In this document: one piece after another, positions 1 through 9,409 of the stretch
Numbering within the stretch: position 1 is the first letter of the stretch
Layout of the letters: each line of letters begins with the position of its first letter
Assembly: GCA_027484445.1 (NCBI GenBank)
Contig: JAIXSY010000037.1
Location: 1-64,000, forward strand
DNA from: Verrucomicrobiaceae bacterium
Lineage (GTDB): Bacteria; Verrucomicrobiota; Verrucomicrobiia; Verrucomicrobiales; Verrucomicrobiaceae
DNA length: 64,000 nt
Direction: 5' to 3'
Position numbers and translations under genes: made by a program
The notes under the pieces: model-generated
Told to the model about the DNA's origin: nothing
Seen by the model: only the letters and a program-made list of their open reading frames with translations
Databases searched by the model: none

Positions 1-90
1 ACGAATGACGAATGACGAATGACGAATGACGAATGACGAATGACGAATGACGAATGACGAATGACGAATGACGAATGACGAATGACGAAT
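1..90. repeat. Heptanucleotide tandem repeat (ACGAATG)n, about 12.9 copies, possibly continuing past the window edge
   Basis: Direct reading: uninterrupted acgaatg units from base 1 to about 90, ending at ...acgaattggg. Confidence 0.97.
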
Positions 91-106
91 TGGGGAAAGG
101 TAGTTC

Positions 107-597
107 TCAGTCTTGTTCCGAGGTGGTGAGGCGGGCGTTCCATACCGCCATGAGCGGCTGCCAGTCACGCTCATCCGCCGCCTCCAGGGCGCTGAAGTAT
201 CGCTGGCGGTCCTCGTCGGATTCAGGAGCCAGGTCCACTTCCGGCAAATCCAGCCGCCGCAGCAGTTCCGAGAGGAACAAGCGGATCGTTCGTCCGTTGA
301 AATCCCGGAAAGGATGAATCGTCAGAAAGCGCCCCTCGGCCAAAAGGCCAACGGCCTTTGGGAATAAAGCGAAGGGTTGGAGCGAAGCGCCTACCCTGGG
401 CAGGCCCCCTTGCGTGGTTTCGACAAAACGGGTGGCCCGCTCCGGGCGAGTCCCTCGCGAATCCTCTCCACCGTCACCGGTTCCCCCTCGAAGGCCATGC
501 TCCGCGCCACCTTCTGCGGGATCGCCTCCCAGCGGCGGCGCAGCTTCTCCTCCGGCGGCAGGCTGCGCCAGCGGGTGATGTTCTCCTTCGCGGTCAT
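107..597 (-). pseudogene. Disrupted Fic/DOC-family gene
   Basis: N-terminal piece in one frame (391..597, MTAKENITRWRSLPPEEKLRRRWEAIPQKVARSMAFEGEPV, with an (S/T)xxxE(G/N) motif SMAFEG). C-terminal piece in another frame (part of 107..682, AEGRFLTIHPFRDFNGRTIR, Fic-like HPFxxxNGRxxR). Repeat-like sequence lies between them. Confidence 0.7.
340..455. repeat. Probable small interspersed repeat inserted in the fic gene
   Basis: The sequence between the two fic fragments (minus-strand CAAGGGGGCCTGCCCAGGGTAGGCGCTTCGCTCCAACCCTTCGC...) does not fit a Fic protein. It contains an AAAGGCC-AAC-GGCCTTT hairpin (343-359). Boundaries are approximate. Confidence 0.55.
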
Positions 598-678
598 GGC
601 TCATAGGATAGCGGCGGTTGGGAAAAGGGAAATCGTAAAGTAGCCGCCACCGTCCCGCGTGATCAGGCAGGCCTAGCG

Positions 679-1098
679 TCACTCATCAGGAGATTCATAC
701 TGCACGGGCGGCGTGCCGGTGGTGGAGAGCACCCGGCGGAAACGCCGCTTCTTGTCCGAAGGCGTCACCGCTGTGCAGGTGATGGGGAAGAACCAGTCAT
801 CGCCATAGTCAAAGAGGAAGACCATCCTCCGCTTCGGGCGGAACACCGCAGACACCAGCGTCTCCTTCACCCCCGGCCCGTCGGGATCATCCGCATCCCC
901 AGTGTCGGCAAACAGCGTGTAGCGCTCCTGGCTGCGGTAGGGGTCCTTCACGTTGTCCCCAAACTCAAAGGCATGATCAAAATCAAAGCCCACCGTCTGG
1001 AGGATGAACTCCGCCAGGTCGTAAAGCGACCACTCACCGCCGAGCACGATCTCGGCGGTGAAGTCGGCGTATTGGATCCGGAAGTGGTATTCGGTCAT
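679..1098 (-). CDS. Plasmid pRiA4b ORF-3-like family protein
   Basis: 139 aa ORF; MTEYHFRIQYADFTAEIVLGGEWSLYDLAEFILQTVGFDFDHAFEF...FLFDYGDDWFFPI is typical of the pRiA4b ORF-3-like family. Confidence 0.75.
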   Translation of the reverse strand: MTEYHFRIQYADFTAEIVLGGEWSLYDLAEFILQTVGFDFDHAFEFGDNVKDPYRSQERYTLFADTGDADDPDGPGVKETLVSAVFRPKRRMVFLFDYGDDWFFPITCTAVTPSDKKRRFRRVLSTTGTPPVQYESPDE

Positions 1099-1110
1099 GG
1101 GGAGAGGGGT

Positions 1111-1172
1111 CCGCTCCCGTCCTCTGAGCGGTGCCTGGATGTTCTGAAACTTCCGCTCAAAGGATTGAGCGG
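1111..1172. other. Two hairpins sharing CCGCTC...GAGCGG arms in the cas7-downstream intergenic region
   Basis: CCGCTC(1111-1116)...GAGCGG(1126-1131) and CCGCTCAA(1153-1160)-AGGA-TTGAGCGG(1165-1172). Confidence 0.7.
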
Positions 1173-1190
1173 GCCACTTTCAATGCTGCA

Positions 1191-2111
1191 TCACAGCATC
1201 TCAATGATCTCCACGCCTGCCGGGGGCTGACCGATGGTCACTGCGTAGTCCTCAAAAGACCTCGGCACGGTGACACCGTCTTTGAGCTTGGTTTCGACGA
1301 GCTTGAAGAGCTTGCCAGCGGGAGCGTTGCCGAGTGCGGAGTCGTGTTTGAAGACGATGAGCTTCTGGGCCGACATGAGGCCGCGGGCAGCACTGCGGTC
1401 GTGCTCGAACATTTGGACGAGGGATTGCCACAAAAGGGCAAGGTCGTCCTCATTGAAGCCAGTCTGCTTGGCGAGGAAGGGATTGATGAAGCCATGGGCT
1501 TGGTAGAGTCCATACGGCACGGTGAACTTGCGTCCCATGGTGCGCTCTTTCTCAAGATCTTTCTCATTCGTGACCGCACAGCGAGTGATGGAATGCTCCG
1601 AAGTAACGATGGGATCAACACTGCGGCCAAACGCGAACTGGATGGGACCACGAACCTGCCCCGCCGTCATCTTGATCTTGCCTTTCACTCCCGGAACCTC
1701 TTTCTCATCCCCAGTGGAAAGCACAGCACCAAAGGCTCGAATATCGTAGAAGTTATGGCACAACCAGTCGCGGGCCACGTCTTCATATGCCTTTTCAGGT
1801 TTCGCCGTCTTTTTGTCTTTCTTGTAGGCTTCCCAAGCCGCGAGAGATGCCTTCACTTCGGTGCTCTCGGTGTAAGCGCGTTCTATGGTTTCATTAAGGA
1901 CCGCCTTCTCTCGCACAAAAATTCCGAACGTGTCAGATGATGACTGAGTGAGCGACACAAAGTTCCTAACCTTGCGCTTGAGGCACACGTCGGTGACAAG
2001 GCCGTGACCGGTTTCGGGATCAATGCGGGGCAGGTTTCCGGCATCGGGATCGCCATTGGGATTGCCGTCTTTAACGTCGAACAGATAAATGAAGTCGTAG
2101 CGGTTTTTCAT
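1191..2111 (-). CDS. cas7: Type I-C CRISPR-associated protein Cas7 (Csd2)
   Basis: 306 aa; [52 protein letters not shown] is the characteristic Cas7/Csd2 N-terminus; correct position in the operon. Confidence 0.95.
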   Translation of the reverse strand: MKNRYDFIYLFDVKDGNPNGDPDAGNLPRIDPETGHGLVTDVCLKRKVRNFVSLTQSSSDTFGIFVREKAVLNETIERAYTESTEVKASLAAWEAYKKDKKTAKPEKAYEDVARDWLCHNFYDIRAFGAVLSTGDEKEVPGVKGKIKMTAGQVRGPIQFAFGRSVDPIVTSEHSITRCAVTNEKDLEKERTMGRKFTVPYGLYQAHGFINPFLAKQTGFNEDDLALLWQSLVQMFEHDRSAARGLMSAQKLIVFKHDSALGNAPAGKLFKLVETKLKDGVTVPRSFEDYAVTIGQPPAGVEIIEML

Positions 2112-2161
2112 GATGGTAGTGGGTTGGTAGTATTGATGTGGTGTTTGAGTTTCTGCGGGGG

Positions 2162-3973
2162 CTATTCTTGATTGTCTTCTGCGTCACCCTTCTTTGGATA
2201 GAGGTCTTGACGCTGATGGTAGTAGCCGATAGCAAATAGACCTTGGCCTTCGAGAATGAGGTGCTTTGGCATGTCGACGAGTTTGTCGTGAATCTCCTGC
2301 ACCAGCTTTTCACGGTTCACCTTGTAGCCATGTCCTTTCTCACTGGCAGCTTTGCTGAGATGGTGTTGATAGGTTCGCAGAAGCCGAGGAAACACGGTTC
2401 CTGGGGTGGCGGAAGCAGCGCTGTAGAAGCGGTCACGGATAGTAGAGTTGAGGTCGCGACCAAGCGCATCCTCTTGAGTTTTCTCTAAGACCGCAAAGAG
2501 GCGGCCAAGCAGATAGGCGGGTTCGGTTCGGGTGGTATCGAGGCTCATAGGGATGTCGAGTTCATGGTTACGGATGAGAAAGGCTTTGATTATGGCGGCA
2601 CGCAGGTAGGTAACTCGTTGCAGGGACTTGCCGCTGTTGCTGTCTTTTTCCACCACACGCACCCTGTTCAACACAGCATTGATCAGCCCGACAGGATATG
2701 GCGTGCCCGCCAGTACGGCAGAGAGCAATTGACCCGAGAGCAGCGGAGGAATGCGATCCCGGTCTGCTTTTCCTTGTTTGCGCGGTGCAGTTTGGTCTAG
2801 GAGTTGCCAGACAGCCGGAAACTCTCGATCCTTGTCGGAAGACGATTGGAGCCGCAGTGCATCGTAGTGAGCCTTCAGCTTGTTCACCATCTGACCCAGC
2901 GTTGCAACATGCCAGAAGCGCACAGAGAGGCGCGATGCATTGGGCGAGAGGCCGAGGATGAAGAACTTGGTTCCTGGCTCATCGTCTAGCTTCCTTACAT
3001 CCGCCCCACCGCCTTGCTTGAGGATGTCGAGGAACATCCGCAAAAACGCCGTCCTGGATTGATCCTGCGACACTTCACCTTCTTCATCGGGCTGGTAGCC
3101 TTGGAGTAAATCGGCGAACAGTGATTCGACCTTTGTCGGTTTCTCTGTCCAAAAGACAGTGGTTGCATCACCAACGTAAACAACTTGTTTGTGATCTCGA
3201 TCCAGCAGCCAACTCAGTGCAGACGTGTAGCGAAATGCTTGATTGATCGACGTCGGAGCGTTTGCGGACTTCACTTTGCCGTAGGACGTGAAGGCATCCA
3301 GGTTGAATGAAATGAGCGATCCACCAGTGGTATTGGCACCTCTCACCCCAGAGACCAAGGGATGGAGAAGAGGAATTTGCTCAGCACTACCCGTCACACA
3401 TTCATTGCCCGAAGTTGTTTCTATATCTCGGTTGATTTGGAACTGTGTCCACGCGCTTCTGACCGCAGGTAACTGGTGAAGGAATTCCATCTCCTCGCCG
3501 ACGATGAAAACGACATTTGCTCCTGCCAGCTCCTCCCAATATGGCAGGCCAGTTGCATCGTTTGGATTCCACGAGCGCAGAAAGGTGCAAAACGAACGAT
3601 AGTTCGGATGGTCAATCACCCCCTCGAATGCAAAATGCAGCGCTTTGAACTCGTCGAATTGCTTCTTGAGCTTTGAAGGATCCTTTTTGCCGTCTGCTCC
3701 CAAACAATAACCTGTATTGTCCCACAAGAAGTATGGCTTTACGCCACTCGTTCGCCCGCCCCATCGATATGGAACTGCCATCGAACGCGGAATGGGTTTC
3801 TTTTCGCCAGTGCGCCGAAGATCAACAATAGGCACTGTGCGATGTAGATGCCCTTCGGTAGTAATCTGGATGGCAAAACCAATGGATTCAATCGCCTCAC
3901 AGAAGCGAGGCACGTCCGGTGCATCAGCCGCCTCGAGGCGCACATGCAAATCATTCAAGGCTTGGAGAATCAT
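2162..3973 (-). CDS. cas8c: Type I-C Cas8c (Csd1)
   Basis: 603 aa; Csd1-like ([63 protein letters not shown]). Confidence 0.93.
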   Translation of the reverse strand: MILQALNDLHVRLEAADAPDVPRFCEAIESIGFAIQITTEGHLHRTVPIVDLRRTGEKKPIPRSMAVPYRWGGRTSGVKPYFLWDNTGYCLGADGKKDPSKLKKQFDEFKALHFAFEGVIDHPNYRSFCTFLRSWNPNDATGLPYWEELAGANVVFIVGEEMEFLHQLPAVRSAWTQFQINRDIETTSGNECVTGSAEQIPLLHPLVSGVRGANTTGGSLISFNLDAFTSYGKVKSANAPTSINQAFRYTSALSWLLDRDHKQVVYVGDATTVFWTEKPTKVESLFADLLQGYQPDEEGEVSQDQSRTAFLRMFLDILKQGGGADVRKLDDEPGTKFFILGLSPNASRLSVRFWHVATLGQMVNKLKAHYDALRLQSSSDKDREFPAVWQLLDQTAPRKQGKADRDRIPPLLSGQLLSAVLAGTPYPVGLINAVLNRVRVVEKDSNSGKSLQRVTYLRAAIIKAFLIRNHELDIPMSLDTTRTEPAYLLGRLFAVLEKTQEDALGRDLNSTIRDRFYSAASATPGTVFPRLLRTYQHHLSKAASEKGHGYKVNREKLVQEIHDKLVDMPKHLILEGQGLFAIGYYHQRQDLYPKKGDAEDNQE

Positions 3974-3975
3974 GG

Positions 3976-4692
3976 CTAGGCGAGGGCTTGGTGGAAGGGT
4001 GGGACTTCAATGATGCCGTTCTTCATCACGGCACGGAAGAAGCGGGGCGTGGTGCTCTTCACGGCTTTGGTTTTCGGGTCATGATCAAACTCCAGGTCGT
4101 GAAGCATGAAGCCGAAGTCCTTGTCACGCTCTCCAGCAGGCAGAGTCGATTCAGGCAACCCGCCCTCGATCAGCTCAAAGCTCACCGGGAACTCTCGGCA
4201 GCCGAAATAGGGATGGTGGAAGTATTGTCCGCCGCGTGCACGGCGGTTGAACATGTCCAAATGCTTCCCGGCGTTGTCGTTCCGAGAAAGCTCGGGGCCA
4301 TCCTTGGCAAACCTTAAATCCATGATCTCGAAATGCGCCTCAATTACATAAGCAACATCCCGCAGTACCAAGGAGGCGCGTTGCTGACGTTCGGTTCCAT
4401 CATCAATAACAATTCCAATGTCGCCCTTGCCAGCTTTCATCGCACTCTTCGCCGTGGCGGCGGAGGCTTTGGACGCCACTTCATTGCGTCGAATGCTGGT
4501 GAACTGAATCGGCTTGAGCACATGGATGCGGTCGATGACCCAACGGATTTGCGGCTTCCAGTAGATCGCCTCCAAGATGCCGCGTGCGCCGGAGGGAGTC
4601 ATCACGTCATAACTGACGCGCTCGACCTTCATCTCCGGTCGGGTGAAGCAGGCGAAGTCGCCCCAGACGTGTAGTTTAATGCCAAAGGCCAT
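3976..4692 (-). CDS. cas5c: Type I-C Cas5 (Cas5c/Cas5d)
   Basis: 238 aa; KLHVWGDFACFTRPEMKVERVSYDVMTPSGARGILEAIYWKPQIRWVIDRI is typical of Cas5 type I-C. Confidence 0.94.
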   Translation of the reverse strand: MAFGIKLHVWGDFACFTRPEMKVERVSYDVMTPSGARGILEAIYWKPQIRWVIDRIHVLKPIQFTSIRRNEVASKASAATAKSAMKAGKGDIGIVIDDGTERQQRASLVLRDVAYVIEAHFEIMDLRFAKDGPELSRNDNAGKHLDMFNRRARGGQYFHHPYFGCREFPVSFELIEGGLPESTLPAGERDKDFGFMLHDLEFDHDPKTKAVKSTTPRFFRAVMKNGIIEVPPFHQALA

Positions 4693-4695
4693 TGT

Positions 4696-6936
4696 TTAGG
4701 AAGGGATGAGGGATTCGGGGTCGTAAGGTTGATCGTTGCCGAGCGTGAGGCCCATCTGCGGATGGTAGTCCACACTGCTATTCAGCACATGAAAGCGGTC
4801 GTGATAGGTGGTGATGCTCTTGCCGAGGTTGGCATTGAAGAGCGACTCAGGGATGGAGACGATGAAGCGCTGCGCACGCCGGGCCAGAGGCCATTGATCA
4901 CGAGGATCAAACGCGGCTGCAATGTCATCACGCAACTGCTCACCGCGATCACCCCAGGGGATGATGACGGACTGGTAGTTGCTCTCGATGAAGCGAAACT
5001 TCTCCGAGCAGGTGTTGAACATGTAGAGGAACAAATCCTCTGGCTTCTTCGGCTGGTGGGTTGGCCAACACTCCATTATCCTTTTTGCATCCATCTCCGT
5101 GCTGCGCTGCCAGTAGTGCATGCGGAAGTAGTGGTCCACTGAAGCCAAGCCCAGCACATCCGCATGTCCCGGCATCACCTGCTCCGCCACCTGCGCACTC
5201 TGGCGCAAGTAACCTGCGGGGATGGCACGCTCCGGCTTGAACACAAAAGTCTGCCCCATGCCTGAAAGCTTGCCCTCGCGATTGCAGCGGCCAGCGGCTT
5301 GCGCAATCGAGTCGAGACCCGCAAGTGAGCGATAGACCACGGGAAAATCCAGATCGACTCCGGCCTCGATCAACTGGGTGGAGATGACCAGGCATGGCAG
5401 GCCATCCTTCACCCGCTGGCGAATCATCGTGATGACTTCGCTGCGGTGCTCCGGGCACATGAGGGCGCTGAGATGCACATTGTCTGCCGACTTCGGCAGC
5501 GCACGGAACAACTCCGCCGCGTGTCGGCGCGTGCTGACGATGCAGAGTGCCTGCGAGTGCGTTTGCAGCAGCGGCACGAGTTCTGCATCCGGCACGGTGC
5601 CAAGATTCGTCACCTCCACGCGTTTCAGCGCGGCATAGAGCTTCGGTGGGTCAGGAATGATCTCGTGCGGTGCTGACAGGCCAATCTTGAAATCATCGCG
5701 CTTCACAATCGCGGGTTGCGTCGCTGTGCAAAGCACCACGCTGCTGCCGTAGTTCGTGCTCAGTTGCTCCAGCGCCTTCAAGCAGGGCTGCATGTAGCTG
5801 ATGGGCAGTGTTTGAGCCTCATCGAGAATGATGACACTCTTAGCCAGTCGATGCAGCTTGCGGCAGCGGGAGGTTTCCTTGGCATGAAGCGACTCGAAGA
5901 ACTGTACGTTCGTTGTGACGATGAGCCGAGCATCCCAGTTCTCCGAAGCAAGGCGTGTGGTCTGCGTCACATGTTTCGAGTCAGGATCAAGATTCGAGTG
6001 ATGCTCCAGCACTACATCATCGCCCAACTCCGCCAAGGCATCGCGGAATACCTTGGCATTCTGGTCGATGATGCTGGTGAATGGAATCACATACACCACG
6101 CGCTCCATTCCATGAAGCCGAGCGTGTTTGAGGGCAAAAGCGAGAGACGAGAGGGTCTTCCCTCCGCCAGTGGGCACAGTGAGCGAGAACAAGCCGGGCG
6201 CACGCTCCGCCGAATCGAGGCAGGCATTCAGAATGCCAGCACGCTGCTTCTGCACCTCTGTCTCGGCTTTGCCAAACTTGGCAAGATGCCGTTGCAGGCA
6301 GTCTTCCATCGCCGCGATGGTAGGAAGATTGTTCGGACGACGAGAGGCCCGTCCTTTGTCCATGAAACGCTCCGTGCAAAGGAAGTCCGCGTCCACAAGG
6401 CAGGAGAATAGCATCCGCAGGAAAAAGCTCGTGGCATGACCACTGACAAAAGCGAAACCCGGCGGTTTAGGCATATCCGGCACGGCGCTGAACTCAGACG
6501 GTGCATCAGCCCAGTCGGGAATGCGCTTCTTCAAGCGTGACTCCAACGTCGAACCGCCCGCATCGCTACTCATCCCATCCGGCAAGCCTGCATGGTGGCC
6601 TGCGATGAGATAGGCCAGCAGTCTCCCCACAATCTTCACCGACCGATCCGCATGTTGAGCACCCGCTGTTGAGTGATCCACCCGCCCAGGTGCTTCCTTC
6701 TCCTCAAGATGCGCTTCACAGGTCACGGCCTTCAGATAATCCTGAAACTCACGCGAATACTTCCCCAGATCATGCCAAAGCCCGGCGAGGTAGCCCCATT
6801 CCTTGGCCCCGAAAGCGGCGGCGAAGTCGCCGGCCATCTCCGCCACCTCGCGGAGATGATCCTCCAGCGGCTCCCATTCGCTTTCGGGGGCCGGGCTGCC
6901 ATCGGGCCGGGTCTGGGTGTGGGCGTAGGCGGGCAT
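4696..6936 (-). CDS. cas3: CRISPR-associated helicase/nuclease Cas3 (HD + helicase)
   Basis: HD region (DHLREVAEM..., WHDLGKYSREFQ, AGHHAGLPDG), Walker A VPTGGGKTLSSLAFAL, ILDEAQTLP, ATQPA. Start set to the MPAYAHTQ Met; the ORF track extends to a TTG at 6972. Confidence 0.95.
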   Translation of the reverse strand: MPAYAHTQTRPDGSPAPESEWEPLEDHLREVAEMAGDFAAAFGAKEWGYLAGLWHDLGKYSREFQDYLKAVTCEAHLEEKEAPGRVDHSTAGAQHADRSVKIVGRLLAYLIAGHHAGLPDGMSSDAGGSTLESRLKKRIPDWADAPSEFSAVPDMPKPPGFAFVSGHATSFFLRMLFSCLVDADFLCTERFMDKGRASRRPNNLPTIAAMEDCLQRHLAKFGKAETEVQKQRAGILNACLDSAERAPGLFSLTVPTGGGKTLSSLAFALKHARLHGMERVVYVIPFTSIIDQNAKVFRDALAELGDDVVLEHHSNLDPDSKHVTQTTRLASENWDARLIVTTNVQFFESLHAKETSRCRKLHRLAKSVIILDEAQTLPISYMQPCLKALEQLSTNYGSSVVLCTATQPAIVKRDDFKIGLSAPHEIIPDPPKLYAALKRVEVTNLGTVPDAELVPLLQTHSQALCIVSTRRHAAELFRALPKSADNVHLSALMCPEHRSEVITMIRQRVKDGLPCLVISTQLIEAGVDLDFPVVYRSLAGLDSIAQAAGRCNREGKLSGMGQTFVFKPERAIPAGYLRQSAQVAEQVMPGHADVLGLASVDHYFRMHYWQRSTEMDAKRIMECWPTHQPKKPEDLFLYMFNTCSEKFRFIESNYQSVIIPWGDRGEQLRDDIAAAFDPRDQWPLARRAQRFIVSIPESLFNANLGKSITTYHDRFHVLNSSVDYHPQMGLTLGNDQPYDPESLIPS

Positions 6937-6990
6937 GACTGCCAAGCAATCATGCCATTCAATCGAACACAAGCAAATTGACTTAAAAAA

Positions 6991-9255
6991 TCAGAACTTC
7001 ACGGTAAGTGCCAAGCGTCCGTTGATGCCGGGCTGGGTGAACTGATCTAAACGTTCACTTGTAGGGGCTTGGCCACGCACGTCTTGGTAGAGCCAGAACT
7101 TTTGATTGGTGAGATTGTAGATGCCTGCGGTCAGGGAGACCTTCTTAGAAATGTCCCAGCGTCCGATCAGATCGACGCAGAGGGCACTCGGGGTCTCAAA
7201 CTGGGCGCTGCTGTCGGAGACTCGGGTTTGGCTGGCGTAGTAGGTGCCGACGAGTTCCACCATGACTTTTTCAGCGCGGTAGCGCAGTCCAGCGACGGCC
7301 TTCAGCGGGTCGATGGAATTCAGAGGCTGGTTGTTTTCGCCATCCCAACCTTGCTGCCAGCCGAGGTTGCCAAACAGGCTGAGGTTGGAGAGGGCGGGGG
7401 CGATGAAATCCAGGGAGGTTTCTCCTTTGAACTCGATGCCGTAGATTTCAGCGCTGGAGAGGTTGCGGCTTTGGAAGATGAGGGGATCACCAGGCGCGCC
7501 GGTGCCGCCGACGCCGGCGAAGAGTTCGATGAAGTCCTCGTAGTGGTTGTAGAAGCTGGCGAGACTCCAGGAGCGCTTCTCGTAGTTGCCACGCAGGCCG
7601 ATTTCGAAGCTGTGGCTGATCTCGTTTTGCAGGTCGGGGTTTGGAATGGTCTGGTAGTTGAAGGCGATGTTGGTCACGGTGGCATTCAGGTCCTCGGGTG
7701 TCGGATTGCGAAAGCCCATGCTGTATTGAAGCCAGACGCTGTGATGGGCATCCAGCTTGGTGAGGAAGCCGAGCTTTGGGGCGATGGCGATTTGATCGTA
7801 GTCCTTGGGCCGGATGCCGCCGCTGGCACGCAGGTAGAGGGGGTCGGCCTCGGTGGTCATTTCATAGTAGTCGAAGCGGATGCCGGGGGTGAGGGTGAAA
7901 CGGTCGTTCGTGCCCCAGGTGATTTGATCCTGCACGTAAAGGCCAGCGCGCAGCGTGGTGCTGTCGGGCATGTCTTTCAGCGGGAAGGTGTCGGGGCTGA
8001 TGACGTTTGTGCTGGTGCCGGTGGTGAAGTTGTATTCGCGTGCATCGCGCACCCGACGGCTGAAGCTCTGGATCACCTCGCCGCCGTAGCTGAGCTCATG
8101 CTGAAATATGCCGGTCTGGAATTTGCTGACGAGGTTCCATGCGCCGCCAAGATGGTTTTGGGAAAAGAGGTGGTTTCTGACACGGAATCGGTTTTGAGCG
8201 GTGGGCAGCACGCGGTCACGGTCTTCTTCGATGTGTTCTTCCGTCCGACTGTCTTGGTAGTAGAGGTTCCAGTCGAGCTTGTCGAAGAACCAGCCGAGAT
8301 CGCTGGCGTCTAGCTCGTGGGCGAGGCTGAGACGATAGCGGTTGAGCTCATCATTCAGCAGCAATTCGCGCACGCGAAAGGTGGATGGGCCGGACAGCAC
8401 GTTGCGCTGGGAGCTGATGAGATCGTTTTCGCTTGTGCGCTCGAAGAACTCACCGGTGAGCTTGAAGGTGTTTCGCTCATTTGGCTTCCACACCATTTTG
8501 GCGAGCCAGTTGTGGCTTTCCCAATCCATGGGGTCTGGGGCAAACGAGCCCCGGTTGTCCATTTCCTGCCCCTCGCGGTAGGTGTGAAGCAGCATGAATT
8601 CCAGAGGGCCGCTGCGCACGGCACCGGCCATGGTTTGTCCGAAGCTTTCATCCATGCTCTGGTAGCGCGTGATGGATTCAAAGCCCCAGTTGTTTCCATC
8701 GTCCCCGATGAGGTCGGAGGGGTCCTTGGTGACAAAAGAAACCACACCGCCGAGTGCATCACTGCCATAGAGGGACGAAGCGGAGCCTTTGACGATTTCC
8801 ACGCGCTTGAGGGCATCCACATCGAGGTAATCGCGGCCCACGCTGGTGGTGTTGCCAAAGGTGAAGAGGTCGCCTTGGCGGATGCCATCCACCTGCATGA
8901 GCACGCGGTTGCCATCCAGGCCACGGATGTTGATGCTCTGGGTGCCCGAGCGGCTGTTGCGGCCGGGTCCCTGACCGCCGATGCCGAAGGGCAAACTGAC
9001 GCCAGGCTCGTAGCGCTGGTAGTCGCGCATGGAGGTGCCCAGGCTGAAAATGCTGTCGTTTTGATCCAAGACCGCTGTCGAAGCGGCGACGTCTTGCGTT
9101 TTCTTTTCCGTGCGGGTCGCCACGACGATGATCTCTGGAATGATCTCTGCCGATGCGCTGGCGGCGATGGATTCCAGAGACATCTGCTGAGCCATCGCTG
9201 AGCTGACGCAGAGGGTGAAGAGGGGAACGAGAAGAGAAGATCGGTGCTTTTTCAT
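6991..9255 (-). CDS. TonB-dependent outer membrane receptor (heme/siderophore type)
   Basis: Signal peptide, plug (IRGLDGNRVLMQVDGIRQGD, VEIVKGSASSLYGSDALGGVVSF) and barrel ending in ...LALTVKF. Confidence 0.9.
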   Translation of the reverse strand: MKKHRSSLLVPLFTLCVSSAMAQQMSLESIAASASAEIIPEIIVVATRTEKKTQDVAASTAVLDQNDSIFSLGTSMRDYQRYEPGVSLPFGIGGQGPGRNSRSGTQSINIRGLDGNRVLMQVDGIRQGDLFTFGNTTSVGRDYLDVDALKRVEIVKGSASSLYGSDALGGVVSFVTKDPSDLIGDDGNNWGFESITRYQSMDESFGQTMAGAVRSGPLEFMLLHTYREGQEMDNRGSFAPDPMDWESHNWLAKMVWKPNERNTFKLTGEFFERTSENDLISSQRNVLSGPSTFRVRELLLNDELNRYRLSLAHELDASDLGWFFDKLDWNLYYQDSRTEEHIEEDRDRVLPTAQNRFRVRNHLFSQNHLGGAWNLVSKFQTGIFQHELSYGGEVIQSFSRRVRDAREYNFTTGTSTNVISPDTFPLKDMPDSTTLRAGLYVQDQITWGTNDRFTLTPGIRFDYYEMTTEADPLYLRASGGIRPKDYDQIAIAPKLGFLTKLDAHHSVWLQYSMGFRNPTPEDLNATVTNIAFNYQTIPNPDLQNEISHSFEIGLRGNYEKRSWSLASFYNHYEDFIELFAGVGGTGAPGDPLIFQSRNLSSAEIYGIEFKGETSLDFIAPALSNLSLFGNLGWQQGWDGENNQPLNSIDPLKAVAGLRYRAEKVMVELVGTYYASQTRVSDSSAQFETPSALCVDLIGRWDISKKVSLTAGIYNLTNQKFWLYQDVRGQAPTSERLDQFTQPGINGRLALTVKF

Positions 9256-9302
9256 GCGGCCCGATCCATCGCGATCCCCAAGCCTTCCCGCTGCGGCTTG
9301 AT

Positions 9303-9328
9303 TGACAGGAATTGACGGTCAAATGTCA
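9303..9328. promoter_or_regulatory. Nested inverted repeat TGACA-GGAA-TTGACGGTCAA-A-TGTCA upstream of the TonB receptor gene
   Basis: Direct reading of TGACAGGAATTGACGGTCAAATGTCA, 48-73 bp upstream of the 9255 start. Confidence 0.45.
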
Positions 9329-9409
9329 GTCACATTCTGGCTTTAGCATCTGAGCGACAGCTCTGAGCAAACCAACGACACTGGCAGAATGGACCGCAAA
9401 GCGGAGGTC

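Noticed and set aside
1-90. Possible CRISPR array next to the cas operon
   Set aside because: Units are contiguous 7-mers with no spacers; this is a microsatellite, not a repeat-spacer array.
7069-8313. Long plus-strand ORFs over the TonB receptor (7069..8313, 8317..9201)
   Set aside because: Antisense to a well-supported TonB receptor; low-complexity composition consistent with high-GC shadow ORFs.
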